Part shown: in pieces, positions 22,041-33,206 of the stretch
Layout: each line of letters begins with the position of its first letter
Numbering within the stretch: position 1 is the first letter of the stretch
Notes under the pieces: model-generated
What the model saw: the letters and a program-made list of their open reading frames with translations, nothing else
Told to the model about the DNA's origin: nothing
Databases searched by the model: none
Made by a program: the position numbers and the translations under genes
Source of the DNA: Meconema thalassinum
Lineage: Eukaryota; Arthropoda; Insecta; Orthoptera; Tettigoniidae
DNA: 64,000 bases
NCBI GenBank assembly: GCA_946902985.2
Contig: OX336389.2
Location: 339,610,444-339,674,443, forward strand
Reading direction: 5' to 3'

Positions 22041-22265
22041 AGCTGTCCTCACAGTACCCGCTGGAGATTTACATCACCACTCTATCTGTACGGTACCTTG
22101 AGATAAGCCTAAGTGCGCCAACTGTGAGGGAACACATAAACTCTTCCATCCCTGCCCTCATGTCTTTGCCACTAACCCCCCCTCCCACACAGCATGCCAC
22201 TGCTCTGACACAGTTGTTAGGCCTGCTACAACAACTCTCAGCCATAACCCTGTAAACTACAGCTA
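22035..22265 (+). pseudogene. LINE ORF1 (Gag-type knuckle) fragment
   Basis: The plus strand reads QAVLTVPAGDLHHHSICTVP, a stop, then DKPKCANCEGTHKLFHPCPH. The Cys-x2-Cys-x3-His-x5-Cys spacing, with the KPKCANCxGxH setting, fits the nucleic-acid-binding knuckle near the end of ORF1 proteins in Jockey, I or CR1-type LINEs. The tail that follows is Thr/Pro/Ser-rich and ends at a stop near 22265. Only this short part remains; no endonuclease or reverse transcriptase is adjacent. It lies between two direct repeat copies. The family assignment is uncertain because a single knuckle is short. Confidence 0.5.
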
Positions 22266-22757
22266 AACCAAACCCCCCTAATACACTTCATTTGCAGAGC
22301 AATAAAATCCATAAAACAACTCCGCAACGAGCTTCACAAAACCTAAATTAAAAACAAAAAGACTACTCCACAAACACCAAAATCAGTAAACCTCCCTCAT
22401 TTCAGCCACACTACACCTTAAACAGACATAGAAAGCATAGTCATGACCCCTTCATGGAGTAGGCTATTGTCTAAACACGATCATGTCTCCTTCAACTTTA
22501 CTGAAGACTTGATTAAATTCTATTAAAAATTCATAAACTCATTCCACAAATCTTAAAATCAGTATACATCCCTCATTTCAGTTACTCTATTCAATAAACA
22601 AACATAGAAGGCGTAGCCATGACCCCTTCATGGAGTAGGCTATTGTCTAAATCTGACCACGCATACTACAACCTTACTCTAATTCAAAATTACAGCCAAA
22701 TGATCCATCTGACTGGGAGGCTTGCCTGGGATGATGGGCCAGAAAACCGGTATCTGG

Positions 22758-22878
22758 AGTTCAAGCATAACCTAAATATTGAATGCTTAACATTTCCAAT
22801 AACTTGGACAACTGGATTTAGGCTATTTCATTGAAAGAATCAACGAACTGTATAAAACTATAGGCACCTACAGGTATA
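22758..22878. repeat. Direct repeat, copy 2 (partner 21895-22040)
   Basis: This copy lacks ATGACATACATATATATT-like bases and ACAAGAA present in copy 1. Both end in ATAGGCACCTACAG. Confidence 0.85.
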
Positions 22879-22939
22879 CTTAACTTATTAATTAAAGCTC
22901 TACAATAAACATACAGCACAATGAATTGTAGCATGAAGT

Positions 22940-23212
22940 TATCCTGAAGAAGTCGTTTGATTAGAACGACTACTTAAATTCGAATGATTCCATTCGCTTG
23001 GAATTAGTCGTTTGCCAACGACTTGTTTCATTCCAATGATTTCCAACGATTGTTTTGAGATCAGTCGTTTGCAAACGACTTGTTTATGATACGGTGAGTA
23101 GTCGTTGAATTCATTCGACTGTTTTTTAAAAGCAGTCGAATAAGTCGATTGTTTTAACTATCGACTAATTCGGCTGTTTTCAGTCGACTGCTGCCCATCT
23201 CTACACACAACT
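22940..23212. repeat. AGTCGTTTGCAAACGACT repeat, copy 2
   Basis: The last 140 bp repeat copy 1 (21430-21562), including the 18-bp palindrome and the CCCATCTCTAC end. Upstream (22940-23065) are further variants of AACGACT and AGTCGTTT, so the copy is longer on this side. Confidence 0.75.
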
Positions 23213-23596
23213 AATTTTCTACACCAGCCGCTACTGAGCACGAGCTGTGACTGGCTTAGACATTAGCATCCTACGTGTTGAAAAATATTGTAAGTAACGT
23301 GTAGGAATAAAATATAGGTATGTCAACCATTACATTGGCATATAATAAATGAATTATATTTATCTTGTATCTATCTATCCCACGATATAACATAATACAA
23401 GATGAAGAGTCCTTTAAAACAAATTGTTTACTGTGATACTGGAAGAAACAATACAACACAGTGGTAATAGTTCTAGCCTGAACCTATTTGTTAATAAAAT
23501 TTCATGTGATTTCACTCAGATCTCTGTTGTAGTGGCTTATTATATGTGCACCTTGTAACTTAATAGTACATTATGCAACGAGCCTATAATGACAAT

Positions 23597-23640
23597 AATT
23601 AAGACACGAGTTTTATAATTTCCATACGAGTGTCTTAATT
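23597..23640. repeat. 11-bp inverted repeat, AATTAAGACAC
   Basis: AATTAAGACAC at 23597-23607 and its exact complement at 23630-23640 could form a stem with a 22-base loop. AT-rich surroundings hold several TGTTCGA and GAACATAAA repeats up to about 24,030. Confidence 0.7.
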
Positions 23641-24585
23641 ACAATTACAGACGAGTTGCATACGACTGTTTATGTTCGACGATAATTATAACTATTTTAT
23701 GTTCGAACATAAATATTCATAAATATCTGTCGAGATTTCACCAGTTTTATATACTGAACAGAGCGCATGGGATGCAAAGAATACCTTGTATTTGACCATG
23801 GCCTCCTGGAATACCTCACTATGACACTCGCCACGCAGTGAAATTTAAAATAGGGGGCCATGGAAGTGAGCGCAGGTGCGATGCTATCCTCACCTAATTG
23901 GTCACACAACTGTTTCTTGAGCTCTGATTGGTGGGAGAAACTGTATCATAATGAAAACTTGTACTATAATGAGCCTCATTATAGTACAGTTTTCTGACAT
24001 AATATTTACATTTCACCAGTGTCGAACATAAACATATTAACCTATCTTCTTTACACTGTTTTATGAGTTAACACCACATCAAAACTGATGAGGAGTATTT
24101 TAGTTGGACACAGAAGCTTATTTATTAATGTAATAGACATCTATGATTGATGAAACCCATAAGATTGCCTCTCTCACCTTTCAGAAAATAACTAAAATTT
24201 TAATTCTGCGATTAATGTAACTAATCCACGTGTGTTTCTATTACACAACAATTAAGGGTTAATCCAGCATATCTTCTAGATTTTTGATGTGTCTGGTGAG
24301 TGGTTTTGTTACTGCTTCTGCAGGTATCACCCTTCTGAAAGATGTCTCATCGTTTCTAATTCTATTCTTAATCTTCTGCCAGAGGAGAAATAGTTTTGCA
24401 ACGCATGAATAGTGCTGTAGCTGCTGAATTTTCTAAAAATAATTATGGAATGATGGGAAGAAAAATAAATATAGCCTATTCTAAAATAACAACATACGCA
24501 TAAAATGAAACCATTCTGATGAACTTAATATGCTTCAAATTCAGAGTACAAATGCGTTCACCATTTGGTGCTTCGTTCATTTGTA

Positions 24586-24755
24586 TATTTGGACCAAAAT
24601 GTAGACCTCTGAAATAAATTTTAATGTTGGACTTTGCTCCACAGAACAAGAGCACACAGCCACCCATAGGACCAGTGTGTGTTAAGATTTTAGAACCTGT
24701 AATTACAGGTCCAACATTAAAATTTATTTCAGAGGTCTACATTTTGGTCCAAATA
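24586..24755. repeat. Perfect 47-bp inverted repeat
   Basis: Bases 24586-24632 and 24709-24755 are exact reverse complements with a 76-base spacer. The spacer contains CTGTAATTACAG, itself a 12-bp palindrome. No terminal duplication is visible. Confidence 0.95.
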
Positions 24756-26565
24756 TATCAAGTTGAAAACATTACGGTAACATAGACACTTACCTGGTCA
24801 TTTCTCAGGAGAGTAGGCCAAATTGCCACATTCATCTGCTATTTCGAGAACAGCAATTTACGATTTGTTTGTTCACAGAATTTGGTAGGCCTACCTGTGG
24901 AATAAATAATAGTGCAAGTTAATTAATATGTCAAGTAGAATATCACCTGTACACTGCGTCTAATATCAATTCAAAACTAGGCTACCGGTAAGGTATATTT
25001 TTCACAGGCACTACAGAAACAAGTTTTCACTTAAACTCTTAAAATAAGCGTACTTACTTGGCGTAGCAGAACAAGAACTGTTCACTTCTCATTACCAAGA
25101 AGACGATTTGATGAAAGAAAGATGAGAAAGAACACAACATTAGCTTATTATAAAATATTAATGTACGGCCAATATTGTTTACATCAAGCACGACATAAAC
25201 AGTGCGTCCATTTTGGTCAATGCCGCCAACCCAGTAGAAATAATGTTTATTTAATGATAAGTGCCGTAATTATCGTCGGTGAGCAAGATAATTGCAAGGA
25301 AATGTCAATTAGGAATTATGTGTATATTTATTGACTAAATATAGGGATATATTTGCAATTTAATTACAACGTGTATCATGCATATGTTGGCAGGACGATA
25401 TACAGCGCTTAATCCGCTCCTTACGTCTGGCCGCGATACTACACCGATGGTACCAAATAATCCCTATCTGGTTGACACCCCCTGCTCTAGACTGTGGTCG
25501 TGTCGCCTGGCATGATGAGTCAGGGAGGGAGGGGGTGGGGGCGGAAGCTGCGATAGCAAAGGTGTTGAAGGAGAGGGGAAGGCAGGTGCCCGAGCGCGCT
25601 CTTGCCCAAGACCTTGTCTTACCGTTGTGTGTTTGCGGGCGTGTGTGTATGTGTGTGTGACTGATTCAGCCAGCGTTTTTTAGAGTCTGAAAGGCACATG
25701 CACCACGGGTATATCGCTGAACCAATTTTCTTTATCAAACTGTTCTACTGCTCAGAATAAGATCCACTTCAAATTAATATAACTTTGAAGTTAATATAAA
25801 AAAATTCTCACTAAAAATGGTATTCAAATCTGAAGAGGTTAATACAAAATTTGAATTTCGAAATAAGAATTGTTCCTATTGCAGGTACTACTACAGGGGT
25901 TGTTGTAGAGAAATTTCGGTGTTTTCCGATTATTAGTTTCGTCGTGGTGATCGTACCTTTAACGCTCAAAATAGCCACTTTGAAGCCATGTCCTCAGCAA
26001 ACGAGCCGTCGTTATTTTCGGCAAAACGCATATAATGTCTCACAAAGACCTACATTAGAGATTAAGAATAAAAATAAAAATAAAATTTTAATTTTTGACC
26101 GCACAGCCTTAAAACAGCAATTGTGGGTGTTTTAAGTGACTTCCAGTGCGTAGCGTTGGATACAATGCTGTTCCTGGTCTTCCACTGACAAATTAGATGG
26201 AGGTTTGAACTAACAAGATAGCATTCAGTTGTAAATCTCTTGAATTACTTCCAACGTCTCCACAACGTCCAATAATAATTATTGTCAATTATTGACAGTT
26301 TGTTTCTCATTTTGAAAATGTGAATGCATATTTTTTGCGTCCATTTGGATTTGGCATTCTTTATATTTTCTTAACTTCGATATTGTTTTGGATTATTATA
26401 GGCAGTCAAGTGAATAGCCTGGAACATTAAGTGAACATAGCTGGGGAGGCAGGGCCAAGCTGGAAGAATCTTTCAACTTATTATTCGTGATAAAACTTGT
26501 AAAAGTGTTTCCATCTCTGTATAGCGAGCCTCTAATACCAACTACCCAGCAATATAGTCTTGCAC
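24756..26565. other. No gene seen
   Basis: AT-rich with a GC-rich patch at 25475-25660 ending in a (GT)n run. No coding frame that resembles a known protein. Confidence 0.4.
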
Positions 26566-26579
26566 GTTAAATCGCGCAC

Positions 26580-26866
26580 CAAAACTGCAATGGGGAGCTG
26601 GAAGTCCGTGGATCAAAGGTTCAAATCCCGACCTTTCTAAGTGTGGGTTTTCCCCCATTGTTTTTTTTTTCATACCCACTCGAGGAAAATGCAATGCCGC
26701 GTTGGTACCTTATTTCAAGTTCCGTGGCATTCACACCAATCCCAGAGCCTAAAAATATCACAGTTACCATAGAAGTACAGGTGATAAGATAACTCAGCGA
26801 ACAAACCCAAGTACACAGGGCGCTGATGATCAAGATTTCACAAACCCATAAAATGAATTAGAAACA
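26580..26866 (+). mobile_element. tRNA-derived SINE, decayed
   Basis: The B box is AAGGTTCAAATCCCGACC and the tail is GGCGCTGATGATCAAGATTT followed by CCCATAAAATGAATTAGAAA, matching the most common SINE family of the window. Confidence 0.75.
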
Positions 26867-26953
26867 AACAACAAAATGTCCTCTATCAACCCAACCACAT
26901 TGCTCTTGATTCCTTGCAAAGTACAGCTCACTTCAAAATGTCCTTTGTCTCGC

Positions 26954-26956
26954 TTA

Positions 26957-27013
<57 letters not shown>
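26954..27013 (+). repeat. (TTA)n microsatellite
   Basis: About 19 TTA triplets. A second array of the same triplet lies at 27307-27356, so the LINE fragment between is bracketed by (TTA)n on both sides. Confidence 0.95.
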
Positions 27014-27059
27014 GCTCTTATTCTTTTACATCGTTATTACCGTCTAAGGAGTGCGATTT

Positions 27060-27304
27060 AATCTATCTAGATGATCTTGCTTTCTTGTCTTCCCAAAATC
27101 TCTTCATCTTCTCGTTATGGCTCTTTCTGCGCTACTTCGTCCAGGTTCTTTTGGATGCAGTGTTTGGGTGGTCTGAGAAATGATGATTATCAACTAGTTT
27201 TCTGAATTTAGATCTGTTCAGTGCAATACCAATTGAGATGCCTATTTCCTGAAGGTCTTTTTCAACTTCAAGCAGCCAGTTGTTCTTAGCTTTCATTGAG
27301 AAGC

Positions 27305-27306
<2 letters not shown>
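27060..27306 (-). pseudogene. LINE ORF2 C-terminal fragment
   Basis: On the minus strand the text runs KAKNNWLLEVEKDLQEIGIS, then NRSKFRKLVDNHHFSDHPNT, then SKRTWTK, a stop, and RRKSHNEKMKRFWEDKKARS ending at a further stop. The pattern of a Trp-containing DL helix, an RxKFRKLV block, a WT.xRxxSHxExMKxxW block and a basic end is what I know from the extreme C-terminus of insect LINE reverse-transcriptase proteins. The reverse transcriptase domain itself is missing. Both sides are cut at TTA repeats, which suggests slippage or recombination there. The clade cannot be assigned from this short piece. Confidence 0.6.
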
Positions 27307-27357
<51 letters not shown>

Positions 27358-27457
27358 CTTAACATTGTGTGCTTAAAGAAGTAGAAATACAAAAGTTTCT
27401 TGTGAAATATTTTTTATTTTATTTTTATTTTTTATTTTATTTTTTATTTTATTTTTT
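27307..27457 (+). repeat. (TTA)n and (TTTTATTT)n low-complexity
   Basis: TTA triplets at 27307-27356 and a TTTTATTTTATT tract at 27410-27457. Confidence 0.9.
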
Positions 27458-27689
27458 AAGGCTACTTTTTTGTGCTAATTTTGATCTTCATCTTTTCAGG
27501 TACGTACAGTATGCTGCAGTTAGCATCAGCGTCGTATGGTGCACGTTCTGAACAATTAAGTTAAGTACAAGAAGCATTTTGTTTTCGTCATCATGATCAT
27601 TTGTCGTTGACAAGGTAATGCCTTTATCTTTTTTCTTTTTTGAAACGCTCTTGTCTCCTAGGGCAGGGTTTATCTAGTCCAGTCTATGT

Positions 27690-27885
27690 GAGTGAGTTGT
27701 TGATTTATTTAGGGGTTTTGCGACACCATAGTCATGTAACCTTGTGTACTTGGGTGTGTGTGGAATATGTGTGATATATTTGTAATAGCTGATTAGTGTG
27801 TATATTTCTAATCGGGGATATGATTGAGTAGTAGGTGGTCGTGGCCATAATGTCGGCAGTGTAATCGTGGTTGATAATGTTTATC
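27690..27885 (-). mobile_element. SINE tail fragment
   Basis: GGTTTTGCGACACCATAGTC and TGTACTTGGGTGTGTGTGGA match the tail half of the abundant SINE family. Confidence 0.65.
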
Positions 27886-27971
27886 AAAGTTTTTAAATAT
27901 TAGCAGCCGTCGGAAGAATTGATGCAATGAAAAATGCAGGTTGGTTGAATTCATGGCCTGGGCAGCCTACA

Positions 27972-28186
27972 GTACAGGTCTGACGTTTGTTTTTGGCCGT
28001 TGGCCGTGAAATCCGCGCATCCACTGTGCTAACCGTTCAACCTCCATCCTTCTTTCCTTCGTTACTTCCGATCGTGCGTGCATGCAGTTGTTACTGCACA
28101 TGCTCACAATAAGAAGGCATCCTGGCTGGTCGGAGACCTCTACGCAACAAGCAAGCACCGGCCAAAAACAAACGTCAGATCTGTAC
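27972..28186. repeat. Fold-back element, 27-bp inverted ends
   Basis: 27972-27998 (GTACAGGTCTGACGTTTG...) and 28160-28186 are reverse complements with one mismatch in 27. The 161-bp interior is unique in the window. Possibly a MITE; no clear target duplication. Confidence 0.8.
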
Positions 28187-28369
28187 ATCGAGGAGAGACG
28201 AGCGTGACTTGCTGCTTTTGAGAAGTCAACAAAGGAGTTCACACGAACTGCTGTATAAGCCAGCATTGTCCTAGCACAACGGTTTTATGCCCTCTGAGAC
28301 ATGATGGTTCCGTATTAAGCTGAGGTGCTCACAATTCTATCAGACCGCTAGCCTTTTGTTGTTGTTTCA

Positions 28370-28680
28370 TTTGAAGGGCTTGGACATCAGCCCAGAGTAC
28401 TTGGATGTGTAGAACTTTTCTAATAACCTGTGTTATTGTGGTGTCTGTGGTAGGGTAGTAGGTGGCCGTGGGCTTAAGTTAGGAACCATCCCACCATTTG
28501 CCTGGCGAGAAACCATGGAAATACCACTTTCAGGATGGCTGAAGCGGGAATCGAGTCCACTACTTCTCAATTATTACCTCAAAAGGCTGAGTGACCCCCC
28601 GCTCCAGCCCTCAGACCATTATTTTTCTTTTTTTGTCAGAGCCGCGAATCGAACCCTGACCTCTCTATATGAATGTATAA
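28370..28680 (-). mobile_element. tRNA-derived SINE
   Basis: Tail GGGCTTGGACATCAGCCC, body GGAAATACCACTTTCAGGAT, a GGGAATCGAGTCC word and GCGAATCGAACCCTGACCT as the complement of the B box. Head on the right. Confidence 0.75.
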
Positions 28681-28734
28681 GTCTGTCAATCTCTCTCTAA
28701 CTCGAAGTCTTTCTTTCGTGCCCATGCAGGTCCT

Positions 28735-28925
28735 GTGGTTTGTTTTGTTTTCATTTATAGGCTTGGGACACCGTGGTCATCAGCCTCATGCGTTTGGGTG
28801 TGAGTGCAATCTATCCCTTATAGCCTGCGCTGTTGTGGTGCTCTTGCTAGTGTGTATATTTGTAACAGGGACTAGGATTGGGAAGGAGACGACTGTGGTT
28901 TTAGAATCAGGCCTGCCATGTACCC
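28735..28925 (-). mobile_element. SINE tail fragment
   Basis: GGCTTGGGACACCGTGGTCA and CAGCCTCATGCGTTTGGGTG are the tail module of the same SINE family; the tRNA head is missing. Confidence 0.7.
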
Positions 28926-29184
28926 TGCCCTGAAATTGGGGAAAGATAATAATGCAAATATGTAGGCCAGGCGCGGACCCTGATTGTCCTCCACCCGTGA
29001 CGAATTACGGAGGGAACAAAGTCATTTCATCCGATTTGTGGATCAAATATCAATTGATCTAAGGACATAAGAAATAGAACTGAATGTATAATATTGCCAA
29101 CCCCATTGATCATATTTAGTCCTGGACCTCTTTCTTTATACGTCAGTTGGGAAATACAGTATCTTATTCCCAAACAAAATTATT

Positions 29185-29340
29185 AAGCCGAGTTGCGTGA
29201 TGCAGTTTGTTAAATGCTGACATACAAAACTCAAAATTGTGGGCTCGATCCCGGCTGTCTGATGGCATTTAGGAGTGTTCAAGTCGACAGCGTTGTATCG
29301 GTAGATTTATTGGCATGTTATAATCCTCTCAAGCAGCATC
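29185..29340 (+). mobile_element. Second SINE family, partial
   Basis: The B box GTGGGCTCGATCCCGGCT is followed by CGGTAGATTTATTGGCATGT, a body shared (inverted) with 35,641-35,850. Confidence 0.6.
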
Positions 29341-31304
29341 TCGAAAACTACAGGAACTACTGTTATTATTACTATTATTTCCCCCCTCTTAGCCCGTCTG
29401 CTAGATCCGCTCCTGATGTAGGCTTATTGTCATTGAAAGTGATAGTCAACTCAATTCAAAACAAACTTAATGAAATAGCAAAGTCCAGAACGTAAACCCA
29501 CCCTCCTCTTATCCCGTGGCGATTGGGTCTGCTCCCAGAGAATCCAGATTGATGTCACCATATTTGGGTGAGTTATAACTTATTTAAGAATTTTCCATTA
29601 GTTACATGGTATTAAGCATTTGTTTTGAATTCGTATAGATAGCTGCTAAACCTAGTCATTTTTCATTGTTAATATAGGAATGTAGGTATCCAAATTTCGA
29701 TATGCTGGCATACAAAACTGCTGGTATTTCTGGGACAGAACAGTTTATATTTGGTTCTGGTTGAGGACAAAGATAATTTCAAAATTCGTGAAGGCTTTTT
29801 GTGATTTGTTCCAGTTCCAGTAGATGTGTTTTGGATGACGTTTGTTAAACGGAAACGTTTTCTGTGCTAACCGTAAATTCGAAAAATGTATGAGGTGTAT
29901 AAAAAGGTCAAGTTGCCGGGTATTGAGTTTCCACCATTTCTGTGCTGTATACACATATAAGTACATTAGTTAATATTTGTTTTTGGTCTTTAAGACTGTA
30001 AATCATTTAAATAAATAAATAAAGTAAGGACCTACAACCCTGAAACTATGCTAGGAAAATAAAATTAAATGCCTTAATTTTGTATGTTGGTGCCTCCTTA
30101 TTAAGTCTGCATTAAGCTTTTAGTCAGAAGAATGCAAGCATGCATGATTCAGAGAAACAAAGATCGTCAATTTCCGGTTTAAACTGGAATTTCTCCGTAA
30201 CTAGAAGCTGGGAACTGGTACCTTTTCAAACGCATGAACACAAATTTGGCTCTGGGTCGTTGTAAATAAGATTGGTTCCGGAAACATTCATCACATTCCT
30301 CAGAAGGAAACTTTTTTTTTTCTAGGATTGAAGTAGGCTATATACTGTATTATTGGTTGATGGCAAAGCAAGCACCAAGTTCTGGATAGTATATCTTCTA
30401 CAATTTCTCCTGTTTTTGTTATTTTGTGTTACAGCCTTGTAGATACTGTATGTCTGAATAGTAATTCTTTCAACCTGCGCTATGCTACCCCACTGCCTTG
30501 ACGATCTGAGGGGAAGACGTATATTGCCAGGCAGGCTCAGAAGCATATTGACAGAAAAGCACACATTTCTTGGAAAGTGGTGCACGTGTCACCGGCTGAA
30601 GGGGAAGTGGTAGTGCAGCCAGTCCATGGGGACATGAGGCTATCGAGCGCTGTCTGTATGTGTGTGTGTGTGTGTGTGACTAAGCCGGTATTCCTGCGGT
30701 TGCGCCACGGTGACTCACCTCACGTCCACCGCCGCGCCTTATTGCTTATACATGACGCTCGGCTGTTCCTAGGATACCCTTGTCATAAAACGCGAATGTA
30801 CAGCCGGGTGCATTATTGACACGCGGCCTACAGCTACAGTCGTATTCTGAGCAGCGTACCAATACTAAACATTCTTGTTAGGTACCGTAGCGTCTGTTTG
30901 GAAAGCTAGAACTTTTATATTATTACTGGCAAGCGTTTCAATGACAATCAAATACAGAAAGGAAGATGATGATGATAATGAACCCCCGGCCAAAAACCGT
31001 GGCGTGAGAGCGATACCAGATAACACGGCGGGCTGCTGACAGTCTCCTCATGTCACCTCGCGATGAATCAGCAAGCTGTTCTCACACCTGGCATTGCGGT
31101 GTGATAAGTATACAGATTGTGCATTTGGGCTACTGTGGGATTCAAGGGTTCCTGTTAAGTCCCTCACCCTTTTGTGTTACATAAATAATTTGTAGCCAGA
31201 AACCTTCCCAGGAGTGCACACAACAACTCAGCCAAGTTTCATCGCAATCGGATGAATGGTGTATGAACGCATAGGAGACAAACTATCCCGTAACATAGTT
31301 TTTA
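29341..31304. other. No gene seen; a (GT)n run
   Basis: No coding frame stands out. A (GT)n run lies at 30660-30678. TTTCATCGCAATCGGATGAA at 31230 resembles the TTCATyCCAATCCG word found near Helitron ends (compare 54,670). Confidence 0.4.
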
Positions 31305-31447
31305 TACAGGGTGTCTTTTATGTACCTTTGGAGAATGATAGGACGTGCAGGGGACGGGTATAGAAGTAATTTGAGATAGGGAACTTGGGGTCGTAGTGGC
31401 CTACTTGACCCCTAAAATAAGGGTTGATTCAGGCCCTCCACCCTGTA
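31305..31447. mobile_element. Small MITE with TACAGGGTG ends
   Basis: TACAGGGTG at 31305-31313 and CACCCTGTA at 31439-31447 form 9-bp inverted ends around a 143-bp unit with no ORF. Confidence 0.6.
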
Positions 31448-31591
31448 AGTTAGGCAACCGACCCAAGCCTCTATTACCTTTCTCAATCCTTAAAGATTTT
31501 GACCAAGCCCGGACTACCGGCCTTTTACACCGCAACGCCATCCATTACGCCAGCGCCACATGGTGAAATGAATCTATCACGTAACATTGAT

Positions 31592-31631
31592 TTATATATA
31601 TATATATATATATATGAATGCATGTATGTAT

Positions 31632-31680
<49 letters not shown>

Positions 31681-31681
31681 G
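31592..31681 (+). repeat. (TA)n, (ATGT)n and (TTA)n microsatellites
   Basis: TA repeats, then ATGTATGTATGT, then about 16 TTA triplets. Confidence 0.95.
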
Positions 31682-31989
31682 CTTTCAATTTATGCGTGAC
31701 CAACCAGACAGAAGTCGGACTAATGGTCATTTCAGCAGTCTTGTGTCTATATTCTACAATGAACAATCCAACTATACGCAAGAAATCTCAGTTTACTGTC
31801 TGTCATTGTGATAATTTACGACTTAGATTATATCAGTCTGGTGGCCATAAAATACCTGGTTCATCCGTTGTTGTTTTTGTCGTTGTTAATTCATATTAGG
31901 GACTTGGGACCAGAAGAAGGTTTTGCGGTAGACTGGGAGATAGGCTTAATGATCGTCAGAGAAATGTGGATTGCTGTAGATGCGGGTAT

Positions 31990-32400
31990 GCTTTGAAAAC
32001 AGTTCCCTTCGGCTACCATTTTTGTCTGTCGCCCCGGAGGTCCGGGTTCGATTTCTGACGATGCCAAGAAATGTAATTCTGGTCTGAGGGCTGGAACGGG
32101 CTATACTCATCCTCGTGAGGCAAAACTGAGGAGATGTGGATTCTATTCCCACCACAGTCATCTTGGAAGTGGTATTCCGTGATTTCCTACTTCTACTCCA
32201 GGCAAAATTGCCGAGGTGGTCCCTAACTTAAGGCTACCGCCTTCTTCCCAATCCTGAAAATGAATTACAAATGTACACGATAATACATCCATCACAATAA
32301 CACAGGTTATCAGACAAATTTCACACTCCCCCCAAGTACACGAGGCTGAATGTCCACGATATCGCAAAGCTCCTAAATCATTCAACAACAAACTTTGAAA
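31990..32400 (+). mobile_element. tRNA-derived SINE
   Basis: B box GGTCCGGGTTCGATTTC, body CTGGTCTGAGGGCTGGAACG and GTACACGAGGCTGAATGTCC in the tail. Same family as the minus-strand copies at 62,040 and 28,380. Confidence 0.8.
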
Positions 32401-33144
32401 ACTGTGAATATTCAAGTTGTTTAGTAAAGAGTACAGCTCCAGTTATGATTTCATTTTCTCCTTGATCTAGAAATGTATACGTCAGAAGTCCTAGCAGGAA
32501 ACATGATGGAATGTGCATACATCTGTGCACTAATAGTGGCTTAAATGTGCTGTAAATAAATTAAAGAACGGCTTTTTATAAACGTACCAGTAATGTATCG
32601 ACTTATTATTGTACTGAGCCGTCATCGAACCCGTAGACTTATCGGAAGTTTTTAAAACCTTTTAAAACCAGTGCTTAACAAACTGCGCCATTCAGTCTGG
32701 CATGGCATCAATAAAGGCAGTATGTAGAGCTCAACATCTTCACCAATTCATAATATTTTTGATAGATAAATTTCAAATTTTCATCCAATGTGTTGTCAAT
32801 TATTTTTAACTAGCATAAGTCCGTAATTTCGATGTGCACTCTGGTTGCCTTTTATAAGAAGGATGTCCTTTAATGGGCACAGTCCAATTGCGTCACTTTT
32901 TTATATAATTGCTGCCGATACATCGGACAGACTTGAAACGCCTGTGCCATCTACCCTTTCGAAAACGCATAGTTCTATTGGGCCAGTGATTGCTAATTAG
33001 CAGCTTCCCCACTCTGCAGCCAGCACATTGTTCACATGTTGCAACCTATCGTCATTTAGACTCTGAATTTGACCGTCCCAGGGGTGTCGATTGGTACGTG
33101 GCCTTGTGTTTAGGATAGAATAATATTAATAATAAAAATAATTT
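32401..33144. other. No gene seen
   Basis: No coding signal or repeat recognised. Confidence 0.4.
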
Positions 33145-33190
33145 ATTATCCAGTGGGTTTAACGTCCCTTTTAACTACTGAGACCTTTAA
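33145..33190 (-). mobile_element. Second SINE family, tail fragment
   Basis: TTTAACGTCCCTTTTAACTA with CTGAGACCTTT equals the tail module at 35,650-35,690. Confidence 0.65.
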
Positions 33191-33206
33191 AAGAATTAAT
33201 GCATAA

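Noticed and set aside
26876..27392. Poly-Tyr, poly-Leu and poly-Asn frames
   Set aside because: These are translations of TTA/ATT microsatellites; the same holds for 31499-31899 and 10906-11237.
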